This document shows positions 36,254 to 42,194 of a stretch of DNA of 64,000 nt, piece by piece (the stretch's first letter is position 1; each line of letters begins with the position of its first letter). The DNA comes from Dendrophyllia cribrosa (taxonomy: Eukaryota; Cnidaria; Anthozoa; Scleractinia; Dendrophylliidae). Location of the stretch: contig JAJLRJ010000010.1 of the NCBI GenBank assembly GCA_024195265.1, positions 20,402,284 through 20,466,283 on the forward strand. Reading direction: 5' to 3'. The notes beneath the pieces were generated by a model. That model had not been told where the DNA came from, searched no databases, and saw nothing but the letters and a program-made list of their open reading frames with translations. Made by a program: the position numbers and the translations under genes.

Positions 36254-37836
36254 CTCAAATCCCCCGATATCTCGAACTTAAACCCGTTTCCCTTGGTTGT
36301 GCTTACCGTTTTTCAGTCAGTTACTACTCCCTATCTCAAACTCAGTTATCTCGAATCCCCTACTATCTCGAACAAAGTGTGACTTGCTGTAGTCTTAATA
36401 ACACCTTATCTCGAACTGTAGTAATAATTTATTATAATGTTGATTAAATGACAACTGGACACAATTATAATGAATTGTGTCCTGTACATAACTGTGTACC
36501 GGTAATTGATTATGTTCTCCAAAAGGAGTATCCCATGGTGGCTAAAACTGACATACATGTACAGTATACAGTTCCACTTAACAGTACAGTCATTACACTG
36601 TATTCACCAAGCACTGACAATTCTTTTAGAGAATGTCAATGTAGCGCATTCACCTGTAAAAAAAAAAGAATACATGGCACTTGCATGCCTTCACAATCTC
36701 CCAGGTTAACAGCTTTTCCTTTTACAACTACTGAACAGAGACTACTTGGCCCTCAGGAAGAAGAAAATAGTTTTTGCAAAGCGGCCACTTTTGCCCTTCT
36801 TCAGATGTCCAACAATGGTGTCAACTTGCAAAACACAAACCGCATACTTGTCAACAATATTTATTGGCTCTGGGATTGCTTTAAGTTCTTCATAAAGCTT
36901 TGGATGTACTGCAGCTGTAGTTCAGTTTTGTTAAAAATTACGAAATTATTTTGACACCACCCTCGATACATGTATCTCGAACCTCCGCTTTCTCAAACAA
37001 TTTTCCCTTCCCGTTGAGAGTTCAAGATAGTGGGAGACTACTGTAATAAATAATTGCCTACAGATAATAAATTTTATTTTATGTACATGTACCTCTGACA
37101 TTTCCAAAAGAGTCTTTTCCATTAATTCTGCTTTAGGAGATTCTGTTGCATCACAACTAAAACAGAAAAAAATGGTACAGTATGTAGTCATCAACATCTG
37201 GTATGACTATAGTCAGGTCTGTTGCTACAATCCTACAACATTGTATGGGGGACGGGGATTATTGCGGCATAGTGTAGTGAATGGAAAGAGATAGTGATAA
37301 ATACGGTATGGCACAAAAACTGTTTTTGGTATACAGTGTGTCAACTATTTTTGTCACCTATTGTACAGTGTAGTTACATGTACGTTCAATGGCTGAATTA
37401 CTGATCGTGTTTAAATAAAGGATCTACTACTACTACAACTACAGAATATAGGGCCACTTTTTACCGTTTACCAAACAAGCTGGCTCGTTTGGTTCATTTA
37501 CTCTTCAGTCACTGCCAAGCCAAACGAAATACACAGACCAAACATTATTTAATTTCTCGTTCTTTACATCCACTGCCGAGCCAAACGAGCCACCAAATTA
37601 AAACACCTTCAACGGTGGCCCTGCATTCTGTAGTTGCTCCTTCAAACCCTCATATTGTAGCTGCTCACTTACTATTCAGGTTCGTCGCCCTCTGGCTGTT
37701 CTTCAACTTCTTCGGAAGTAATGCCAGATGTTGAGAGGCCGGCCGTGTCGAGCGAGGGAAATAAAGAGGACGAACCTATGTCCTCAGAACTAGCAGGCGA
37801 AGGCGAGAACATATTTAAAGCAGTAGGGGATATCAT
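15084..37836 (-). CDS. TBRG1: TBRG1/NIAM-like FYRN-FYRC nuclear protein, 17 exons (whole gene span)
   Basis: Seventeen exons with compatible phases join into 687 codons. Domains: acidic Ser-rich N-terminus (1-55); a winged-helix module resembling HARE-HTH (about 66-139); an Asp run (142-151); a basic coiled coil (about 178-228) whose VFENGALSDEI and FILKRLFQYQ stretches resemble human TBRG1; a Pro- then Lys/Ala-rich linker (230-370); FYRN (about 376-443, with GGLTVHSLGE and YPSMMNPEDKCIYTCKI); FYRC (about 444-520, with FFGFSHPTIQYLI and KYQWVKFEL); and an acidic/Ser-Pro tail (530-687). In vertebrates TBRG1 is a nuclear growth-restraining protein that acts with p19ARF/p53 and MDM2; that role is only inferred here. 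FYR domains are typical of chromatin proteins. Vertebrate TBRG1 is about 410 residues, so this protein is extended at both ends. Introns are large and full of transposons. All exons were recognised by eye, without transcript support. Confidence 0.92.
15781..16365. mobile_element. 585-bp TIR element in the last TBRG1-like intron
   Basis: Left 'aaggcgcggccaaacgaacg' is nearly the inverse of right 'gttcgtttggccgggcctt'. Inside, 'caacat(g)ttg' motifs recur near both ends. No transposase seen, so non-autonomous. Confidence 0.6.
16406..16531 (-). CDS. TBRG1: TBRG1-like exon 16 (Ser/Pro tail)
   Basis: Residues 587-628: Ser/Thr/Pro-rich, with SSPGLCSPSPS and EHDNEMDT. Acceptor TCCAG|AT, donor ACAG|GTGAGC, in phase with its neighbours. 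Confidence 0.82.
16675..16895. mobile_element. Small TIR element with one 106-bp unit inside (TBRG1-like intron 15)
   Basis: Begins 'aatcccttcaactcccaagagtgcc', ends near 'gactctaggagtaaaaggtc', an imperfect inverted repeat, with one 106-bp unit between. Shares 'tcattttataaaatatt' with the copy at 10580. Confidence 0.55.
16939..17109 (-). CDS. TBRG1: TBRG1-like exon 15 (acidic tail)
   Basis: Residues 530-586: Ser-rich, then acidic (DEDSIASLDEEEHV, MDHDEEMF). No domain recognised. Acceptor CTACAG|GT, donor AAAG|GTAAAT. Included because of open frame, splice sites and phase continuity. Confidence 0.82.
17164..17262 (+). repeat. 27-bp minisatellite (3-4 units) in TBRG1-like intron 14
   Basis: Repeats of 'tacgagccacaggt' followed by 'agcccatgcaca', with small changes between units. 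Confidence 0.85.
18677..18837 (-). CDS. TBRG1: TBRG1-like exon 14 (FYRC)
   Basis: Residues 477-529, containing PEFFGFSHPTIQYLIQSLPG and ARKCTKYQWVKFELPKP: the second half of FYRC. Acceptor AACAG|G, donor CAG|GTAAGT. Confidence 0.94.
19036..19133 (-). CDS. TBRG1: TBRG1-like exon 13 (FYRC)
   Basis: Residues 444-475: FEMCPEDDPDHPIIASSATA then CHCVVLKAVNKA. Aligns with FEIVPEDDPQNAIVSSSADA of TBRG1. Acceptor TTTAG|T, donor AG|GTAAAT. Confidence 0.93.
19196..19585 (-). mobile_element. tRNA-derived SINE
   Basis: On the minus strand the element starts with a tRNA-like head: A box 'tggtctagtggttagcgcg', a Glu-like anticodon loop, and B box 'ggttcgagcc'. It continues into the tail block 'ccttgcgatggactagcatc' and 'gctacagaaaccgggttaag', a conserved SINE body type seen in marine invertebrates, and ends in an AT-rich tail. 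It lies in intron 12 of the TBRG1-like gene, in the same orientation as the gene. Confidence 0.85.
20525..20671 (-). CDS. TBRG1: TBRG1-like exon 12 (FYRN)
   Basis: Residues 395-443: IVHDRPGFHSERYIWPIGYC, then SSRSYPSMMNPEDKCIYTCK and ILDGGFGPQ. Core of FYRN including the Y-P-S pattern. Acceptor AACAG|A, donor CAG|GTAATG, phase 0 both sides. Confidence 0.94.
20728..20995. mobile_element. Inverted-repeat element, about 265 bp, near the 3' side of exon 12's acceptor
   Basis: Left 'gcaagcagaaacccataagtgggttgaaac' is mirrored by 'gtttcaacccacttatgggtttctggtgcaag'. One end of the same family occurs at 17126-17150. It sits about 60 bp upstream of exon 12 in transcript order. Confidence 0.75.
21812..21867 (-). 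CDS. TBRG1: TBRG1-like exon 11 (FYRN)
   Basis: Residues 376-394, KPIFPIVLGGLTVHSLGE, a near copy of the FYRN opening of vertebrate TBRG1. Acceptor CCTAG|GT, donor GAG|GTAAGT. Confidence 0.94.
22172..22350. mobile_element. Palindromic MITE, 179 bp
   Basis: Arms 'caataggccatttccgagtt' and 'aactcggaaatggcctattg', pairing continuing inward through 'aaagcgagg' and 'cctcgcttt'. A partial relative is at about 20100-20242. Confidence 0.85.
22385..23762. mobile_element. 1.38-kb TIR transposon (non-autonomous)
   Basis: Termini 'caagcctgcaaataac' and 'ttatttgcaggcttg', flanked by GTACTT on both sides (22379-22384 and 23763-23768). Internal 'ggtcggacactctgaccggg' and 'gtccgaccagactgg'. Contains the nested MITE 23193-23634. 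Relatives at 27606-30097 and 31206-31490. Confidence 0.75.
23193..23634. mobile_element. MITE with internal 'gacgacttta acgtct' repeats, 442 bp
   Basis: Ends 'tggccgtttttatgct' and 'agcataaaaacggcca' are perfect inverted repeats. The 8-bp direct repeat ATGTCTCT flanks it (23183-23190 and 23635-23642), two extra bases lying on the left. The interior repeats AACGTC/GACGTT motifs many times. The 8-bp duplication suggests a hAT-type transposase. Confidence 0.75.
24012..24242 (-). CDS. TBRG1: TBRG1-like exon 10 (basic linker)
   Basis: Residues 299-376: Lys/Pro/Ala-rich linker, then KRKVQPITVDPKG, matching the VQPIALDP lead-in to FYRN in TBRG1. Acceptor TTTAG|GA, donor AAAG|GTAAGA. Probably carries the nuclear localisation signal (KPKRKKP and VKRK). 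Confidence 0.9.
24887..24938. mobile_element. 52-bp insertion with 8-bp direct repeats
   Basis: 'tagcctgcgcgcag ... cacaggctac' lies between two copies of ATTTTTCC (24879-24886 and 24939-24946), and it interrupts a larger inverted repeat ('ttgactgcattttt..ccatggtcttatttacca' facing 25060-25115). Confidence 0.6.
26101..26348 (-). CDS. TBRG1: TBRG1-like exon 9
   Basis: Residues 217-298: FILKRLFQYQ ends the coiled coil, followed by a Pro-rich stretch (PYAPFPPDILPPVILPSYV) and a Lys/Ala-rich tract. The donor is the weak G|GTTTGT. A stronger GTAAGC lies 39 bases downstream, but using it would put exon 10 in a frame with a stop, so the weak site is preferred. Confidence 0.85.
26871..26941 (-). CDS. 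TBRG1: TBRG1-like exon 8 (coiled coil)
   Basis: Residues 193-215, ENGALSDEIVRAETKLQ then RAKAER, with K216 split. Very close to the ENAALCDEI..LEEKFLKAKEER segment of TBRG1. Acceptor TGCAG|G, donor AA|GTAAAG. Confidence 0.92.
27375..27461 (-). CDS. TBRG1: TBRG1-like exon 7 (coiled-coil start)
   Basis: Residues 164-192, including VDYKRKYLGIKKMVKQLVF. Corresponds to the KYRLKYLRLRK..ATVF start of vertebrate TBRG1 homology. Acceptor TTCAG|T, donor TTT|GTATGT, phase 0. Confidence 0.9.
27606..30097. mobile_element. Second, older copy of the 22385 family, split by an insertion
   Basis: Left part 27606-27924 and right part 29608-30097 align with the interior of 22385-23762 ('ggtcatc.gacaat.attgtc.ggcaaatttga', 'ctactaaaatct.aggtctta'). 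Terminal repeats are worn. Lies in TBRG1-like intron 6/7 region and carries the element 27925-29607. Confidence 0.7.
27925..29607. mobile_element. 1,683-bp TIR element with repeated 'tagtctccgcaac' motif
   Basis: Perfect termini 'gggtcattccacagtatt' and 'aatactgtggaatgaccc', with AATT on both sides (27921-27924, 29608-29611). The related copy at 22751-22764 reads 'tctgaattacgttc' without the insertion, which fixes the borders and the AATT duplication. Eight copies of a 15-17-bp motif (gtagtctccgcaacag or its inverse) lie inside at 28104, 28271, 28440, 28459, 29188, 29202, 29400 and 29570. No transposase recognised. Confidence 0.85.
30581..30652 (-). CDS. TBRG1: TBRG1-like exon 6 (acidic)
   Basis: Residues 140-163: GVDV followed by eight Asp, then SMDNETTEGDDQ. 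Acceptor CACAG|GG, donor CAG|GTATAC, phase 0 both sides. Acidic spacer between the winged helix and the coiled coil. Confidence 0.8.
31073..31135 (-). CDS. TBRG1: TBRG1-like exon 5 (HARE-HTH wing)
   Basis: Encodes TFREDSRFKRIDNRFGWF then ALM (119-139). 'SRFKRI....GWFAL' is the closing beta-hairpin wing expected of a HARE-HTH domain. Acceptor TTACAG|A, donor ATG|GTGAGA, phase 0 at both ends. Confidence 0.82.
31206..31490. mobile_element. Short internally deleted copy of the 22385 family
   Basis: Starts 'caagcctgcaaataatttt' and ends 'gtttgtccaatgacagtctgtta', which is the left end of the 22385 copy inverted. About 285 bp, reverse orientation, in TBRG1-like intron 4. Confidence 0.6.
31850..32955. 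mobile_element. Foldback element with arms of about 400 bp (TBRG1-like intron 4)
   Basis: Left arm 31850-32270 is the inverse of right arm 32571-32955: 'gggtcggta.aaaacgtgg', 'ggccaaatg.cagttttgaa', 'gaactgaagagcgctataaa' and 'agaatctggtattttcggag' all recur inverted. The ends carry short tandem 'ttctggaccccc' repeats (31878-31936). The loop is about 300 bp with no gene. Confidence 0.85.
33327..33369 (-). CDS. TBRG1: TBRG1-like exon 4 (43-nt exon, HARE-HTH part 2)
   Basis: Encodes SKALNSLEAILYRE (105-118). Acceptor TTGTAG|G, strong donor GAG|GTGAGT. It turns the phase-2 end of exon 3 into the phase 0 required by exon 5 and supplies the recognition-type helix expected at this point. Without it exons 3 and 5 do not join in frame, unless exon 3 used a weaker GTATTG donor six bases further on. 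Confidence 0.72.
34075..34157 (-). CDS. TBRG1: TBRG1-like exon 3 (HARE-HTH part 1)
   Basis: Residues 77-103 plus AG of R104: RILLQNGGKLHVKDIGDGI and then VASGLIPS. The 'G-KLHVKDI..GI..SGL' pattern is the helix-turn-helix signature of HARE-HTH/ASXL-type domains. Donor TCTAG|GTTAGT gives phase 2, which needs exon 4 to stay in frame. Confidence 0.82.
34578..35300 (+). repeat. Left arm of a large inverted pair around TBRG1-like exons 1-2
   Basis: Shares, in inverted order, 'ccagggtctctcttct', 'gtctcttggacaattataat', 'gttgatgtccggaaacggtt' and 'gcctcacc' with 38715-39268. An ATT microsatellite (34899-34942) is inserted in this arm only. It spans intron 2 sequence. Confidence 0.75.
35987..37046. 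mobile_element. Pogo/Tigger-like TIR element in TBRG1-like intron 2
   Basis: Ends 'acagtagactctcgaac' and 'gagactactgt', each next to TA, resemble pogo/Tigger termini. 'tatctcgaac' recurs near both ends (36240-36400 and 36960-37030). A single end of a related element is at 57715-57785 ('gggagtctactgta'). The interior holds an ATT microsatellite and a coding remnant at 36650-36915. Confidence 0.55.
36650..36915 (-). pseudogene. Decayed HIRAN-like domain fragment
   Basis: The minus strand reads HPKLYEELKAIPEPINIVDK, then YAVCVLQVDTIVGHLKKGKS and GRFAKTIFFFLRA, followed by an in-frame TAG. A shifted frame then continues VVVKGKAVNLGDCEGMQVPC. The 'N.vDkYAv.V....vVGHL' pattern is that of HIRAN-like domains seen in many uncharacterised cnidarian proteins. 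The stop, the frameshift, and the absence of a start or flanking exons make it a remnant. The overlapping 168-codon plus-strand ORF is judged a shadow. Confidence 0.5.
37093..37156 (-). CDS. TBRG1: TBRG1-like exon 2
   Basis: Residues 55-76, ending LMEKTLLEMSE. Acceptor TTTTAG|T, donor GAG|GTACAT. Completes the split Tyr codon of exon 1 and leads in frame into the winged-helix domain, forming its first helix. Confidence 0.8.
37673..37836 (-). CDS. TBRG1: TBRG1-like exon 1 (start codon)
   Basis: Residues 1-54 plus two bases of Y55. ATG at 37836-37834 is the first in-frame ATG; the frame stays open upstream without another nearby ATG, and a TTG at 37896 is not a likely start. Ser-rich then acidic (EEVEEQPEGDEPE). 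Donor TA|GTAAGT. An overlapping plus-strand ORF here is a shadow. Confidence 0.75.
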
Positions 37837-40168
37837 GCTAGCGAGTAGCAGCGTGTTGACATCTGTGAGAGACCAGGCGATGCAAAGACTGTACAAAAAC
37901 GAAGAATAACAACATCTTTCAGGCTGCCGCCATGTTTTACTTCTTTAAGGAAAGGCGAGGCTACCAAGGGGCACTAACAGGGATGAGACTGGTGCCTACC
38001 CAGGCGTGTATTTCTCGAAAGTCCCGAAAACTTTTGCCCGAAAAGCTGTGTTATGTGATTCGGTTTTTGTCGATTTTGAAAGATAGGCAATAAAATCTTA
38101 TGTTTACTACACAAGTTGAGCTGCTTTTAAGGGCTAAAAACTTCAACGCATTCCGTTAGAAAACTACCTACCTCACTTATGCCAATTCAACTCTCCCGGA
38201 TACGGAACGAATCTCCCGGTCTCCCGTACCGGGTCACCAAATCTCCCGGATAAAAGCGACTTTGGATCTTTTCTCTACGATAGGCTTAGATTTTAACCCA
38301 AATTTTCTCAAAATCCCCAAAAAATTTGGTCCTTCATCATATCTTAACTTCAAAAAACACGTTTCGGATCTCAGGAATGCAGAAAATGGCACTTTTAGAG
38401 TGTTAAGCCAAAAAAATTTCCGGATCCCACTAGATGCTTGCGACTATGTCGCTCGATTCACGCCACGTGAAAAAAAATTCACCCTCAGAAAAAACTCCCT
38501 ATTTTCAATCTCCAGAGGTTGGCATCTCTGCTACCTATAGCTTTCGGGTCCGAAAAGTCTTGGTCAGTCTTCGGGAGTTTCACGAAATGCATACCACCTT
38601 TTTGTGTGGTTGGCTGTCCATTTGTAGCTCGCCTTGATCATAAAACCAAAACCAAAGTAATCACTCTGGCCAATCACAACAGGCGCAGACAATTTAATGA
38701 ACATACTGTATTTAGCAGGAGATCTTCAAGCTTCATTCGAGAGGTACATTAAGATTTAATTGTCGCCGTCTGTTCTCGGACGATAGCAAAGCAAGAAAAA
38801 AGCGGCGGCCACGGACGAAATGTTTGACATACAGAACAACTGTACACTTTTATAACTGGAAACGAGGTAAAGAAGATAATCATAATTAGCTTTTTCTTCA
38901 TGGGTGAGGCATGTTTTGTTCAATATTCACCAGTTCCAGTCGTTTGAATGTCTATACAAGATAGCGTATTTGACCCTTTACATTTCATTGTTTCATTGTA
39001 CACTTCTGAAATTACTGAACGACAACAATTTATCCTTGCGCATTGTTATTCGCTTTTGTTTGAATCGTTTTAATTGAACCATTTCCGGACATCAACCGAT
39101 TCGCGCGCACAGCACGAGCAACGGTGAAGAAAACGAGACAAAGTTACAACACTGTAGGCCCCTCCTTAGGATTATAATTGTCCAAGAGACACGTGACCAG
39201 ACTAGACCAGGGTCTCTCTTCTGTCGCTCCAGGGGGCGAGAAGATGAGAGACCCTGGGAAAGAGGTTGTACGAGTAAGCTTTCTGCCGTCTATCCATCAA
39301 GGCACGATTTTAAGTAACACAGTCTACAAATAAGTTAATCACTTCTGGAACCGTCTCGTAGACTGACCACCACTGGTCGTATGAAAATAACAAACAGAAA
39401 CTATAGCAACAATCGCAAAACACAAAACCGTGCGTGTGGTCGCCATTGTAAAAGTACCGCAGGTGATGCAGGATTAATATAGAACTAATTTTAGAAAGAA
39501 ACAAAGAAAAGCGGCCAGAAAATCTTTTTTTTTTGTTGCCAAGTTTGAAATTCTTCTTTTAAACTTTGGGTTAAAGAGTTCGAAAGTATATTTGATAACT
39601 GAATTCGATATCTCGCTGTATGCTACCTAGCCATACAAACGTGCATAAACTTAGCACTTTTTAAGCCAAAAAAAACTATACAATGATTCGTGCATGACAA
39701 AAAGCGGACAGTTATATTGTTGTGAGGATTAGTGTGCTGATGACAAACATTTAAAAATATACTTCCTATATTTGTGCTTATAGATATACACAGCATTCGC
39801 TTAAAAGGTTTGCGTTTTTGCATAAAAGCACTAAAACATTTTCTACGTTATTTTCCTCAGTGTAAAAAGCGGAAGTAAGAGAAAAACGCTAAAAGCAGCA
39901 AATCGTTTGTATTTACCAAGTTTCCGTTTTCGGCTTTATGTGCTATTGTTTGTTTGTCCAACTATCACTATTATCACAAAATTAACCAGGCATTGTCAGC
40001 TGCCCAAGCTTAAAAACGGTGAATAGACAAGATTATCTGAAACTAAAATGGACATAATGATTTAATTCGCCTAGTTGTCTTTTCTTCTGTACACCCCGAA
40101 AGTGAAACACACATCAAAATTACTAGAAAATCTAACTGCCATGCAGCTGCAATATCAATCTTGGCAAA
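37837..40168. promoter_or_regulatory. Head-to-head intergenic region between TBRG1-like and GPCR genes
   Basis: About 2.3 kb between divergent start codons, so the promoters of both genes should lie here or in unseen 5' exons. No clear TATA box was assigned. It contains a 'tctcccgg' repeat cluster (38190-38255), the inverted-repeat arm 38715-39268, and unassigned AT-rich sequence 39270-40168. Confidence 0.4.
38715..39268 (-). repeat. Right arm of the same inverted pair
   Basis: Contains 'attataattgtccaagagac', 'gaaccatttccggacatcaa' and 'gagaccctgggaaagaggttg', the inverse of blocks in 34578-35300. A third fragment of the family is at 35721-35790. Confidence 0.75.
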
Positions 40169-40777
40169 ATGGGTTATCGAAAATCTTTTGCCAGCCAAGT
40201 TATCATGTCACTTCTCAGCGCCAATTTATCGCTGGTTTCGACGATTGGTAATGGGTCCTTCCTAGCCATCTTAGCTCGCTTCAAGAAGCTTCGCAATTTT
40301 CCAAACATTCTTTTCACTAATCTCGCTGCGGTAGATTTTCTCAACGCAATCATCAATGTACCGCTGTATGTCCTGTCCACGGTCTGGGAGACCAGTTGGA
40401 TGAAAGGAAAAACATGGGCCATCATTTCCAGTTCATTGCACCTGGAATTTACTCTTCTGAACATAGTCTCCATGTTTGTGCTTATGCTGGACAGATTCCT
40501 GGCTGTGTACCTTGATCTCAAGTACTTCACATGGAAGACAACCAAGAAAGCTTATGGAGCTGTTGTCCTCATTTGGCTGGTCTGTACAGTACCCGTTGTG
40601 TTATCCACAATTCCTTTGGTTGATATGGATCTGGACAACTCGACGTTAGGAGAAACCCGGAAGACAATATTCGACCACAGAAAGAACTTTGTCGCACCCG
40701 TCATTTTGGTGTTCACATCAGTTGCAACAGTCCTTGGAATCTTGACGAGTTACAGGATTAAAAATATGAAAAAACAG
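40169..40777 (+). CDS. GPCR exon 1 (TM1-TM5)
   Basis: 203 codons from ATG at 40169 to donor CAG|GTTAGA. A more upstream ATG at 40141 is out of frame. Reading through the donor adds only six residues before a stop at 40796-40798, so intron retention would give a five-helix truncated product. Confidence 0.88.
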
Positions 40778-41737
40778 GTTAGAGAAAATATAATTTAAAT
40801 TCAAGGCAAAAGGTTTATTTATTAATTTTAGGCAGCGAATAGTTTATGAAAAACCATCCGTAAAAAAATAGCGAAAACCTGTTCCCAGGAAAAACATTTT
40901 CGACAAAAATTCGTTATTTCACTATCATGAACACAACTGGCGACATAAAAACACACTGATGATACCAGCTGTACAGAAGACGATATTTCATTGATCTTTC
41001 GTTTAAGTATAAAGTTCGTTTTTCTACATTGTGTTCATATATTGAACAAGAGTGTCTGAATAAACGGCCCATCGCAGCGTTTAAACACCCGGGGCATTTA
41101 TTTTAGTCAAGATGTTAGATGAAGAATTTATTCCAGCAAATAAAATCATATAAAAAAATATTACATGAAAAAGGCTAAAAGAGAGTAAAATGAATCAAAG
41201 AAATTAAAAAACCTTAAACATGAAATATAAAAAACATAAAAAAAACCGAAATGATGGACTATAAGCAGAGAAGCGTGACACGCGAGCGAGCGCAAATATA
41301 TCAAATACACTAGCGATAGTTTCTAGTTTGAGGAAAGAAAAGCACATGGCTGTTCCCATTCTTTTTCCTTTCCTTCACAGATAAAACAGCTGAATTTGTC
41401 TCCCCTTCAAGCCGAGGCTCGACTCAAGCAGGATATCAAAGCCACTAAAACTGTGAATATGGCTGTAGCAACATATTTCGTCTGCTACGTTCCAGTGATT
41501 GTCTATGCCGTTTGGCGCCGTACGCGTGACACCGTGCACCCGTGGTTTGCCTTCCTTGCCGCTTTTTGTACGTTTATTTCAAGCGCCTCAAACCCAATTA
41601 TCTACGTATTGCGAAACAGAAGATATCGCACTGCCATCAGGCAACTGGCGGAAGATCCTTGTGGAAGCAGCCCGTTTCAAGAAAGACCGGCTCTCAGAAA
41701 TGGAAAAGATAAAAAACAACGACAGAAGAATTTTTGA
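40169..41737 (+). CDS. Rhodopsin-class G-protein-coupled receptor, 2 exons (whole gene span)
   Basis: Two exons (40169-40777 and 41381-41737) join in phase 0 to give 321 residues with seven hydrophobic helices. Class-A landmarks: GN in TM1 (N28), LAAVD in TM2 (D56), LDRF at the end of TM3 (D108-R109-F110, a DRY variant), W136 in TM4, P177 in TM5, CYVP in TM6 (C238-P241) and NPIIY in TM7 (274-278). The N-terminus is very short with no signal peptide. The Cys pair that normally ties TM3 to the second extracellular loop is missing: the 3.25 position is Ala84 and the loop has no Cys. Ligand unknown; cnidarian genomes hold large expansions of such orphan receptors. It would sit in the plasma membrane and couple to G proteins. 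Confidence 0.9.
40778..41380 (+). other. GPCR intron, 603 bp
   Basis: Starts GTTAGA and ends TTCACAG after a pyrimidine-rich tract. AT-rich, no recognised element. Confidence 0.85.
41381..41737 (+). CDS. GPCR exon 2 (TM6-TM7 and tail)
   Basis: Acceptor TTCACAG|ATA. Encodes the third cytoplasmic loop, TM6 with CYVP, TM7 with NPIIY, and a Lys/Arg-rich cytoplasmic tail ending KDKKQRQKNF. The overlapping longer ORF in another frame (to 41852) is a shadow. Confidence 0.88.
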   Translation: MKQLNLSPLQAEARLKQDIKATKTVNMAVATYFVCYVPVIVYAVWRRTRDTVHPWFAFLAAFCTFISSASNPIIYVLRNRRYRTAIRQLAEDPCGSSPFQERPALRNGKDKKQRQKNF

Positions 41738-42194
41738 GGAGAAGTCAAGAAGATGGAAAGCTGAAAACTCGGAGCATGCGCAAGATCCGAAAAAACCCTT
41801 GACAGGGAGGCTGGAGTTGCAATCTCAACAAGTTTTTATTCTAACAAAATAGTAAAAATAGCATGACAGGAAAACGAAGACAGAACATTTCTGAACAGGC
41901 AGAGTGGGTTATAGAAGCTGGAGACAGACAGATCGATCAAGATCTCAGGTAAATTAAGGCATGGGCCCTCCAGTTGTTTTCCTTTTCTTTTTCTCCGGTA
42001 GCTGCATTCCTTTAGGATTATAATGTTTTGCCTATCAGGTACATCATTACTGTGCCCGGGCTTTGATCAAAATAAAGGTGTGAAAAACTTAAATTATTTG
42101 TATGAGGGGACTGGGCACTAGAGAAAAATGTCGTTTATTTCAAAGGGCCCGGGCACAGATCCTTTGTTGCTTATTAGTGAACCATTCAGGAACA

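Noticed and set aside
36448..36954. 168-codon plus-strand ORF, the longest but one ORF in the window
   Set aside because: No domain, odd composition, inside a transposon, and opposite a clearer HIRAN-like coding remnant.
37721..37909. Plus-strand ORF of 62 codons opposite TBRG1-like exon 1
   Set aside because: The minus strand reads into exon 2 with correct splice sites and phase; the plus ORF has no domain or splice partners.
38190..38640. Protein-coding repeat ('ctcccgg' cluster with 92-codon ORF)
   Set aside because: The ORF lacks domains and splice partners and probably belongs to a dispersed repeat.
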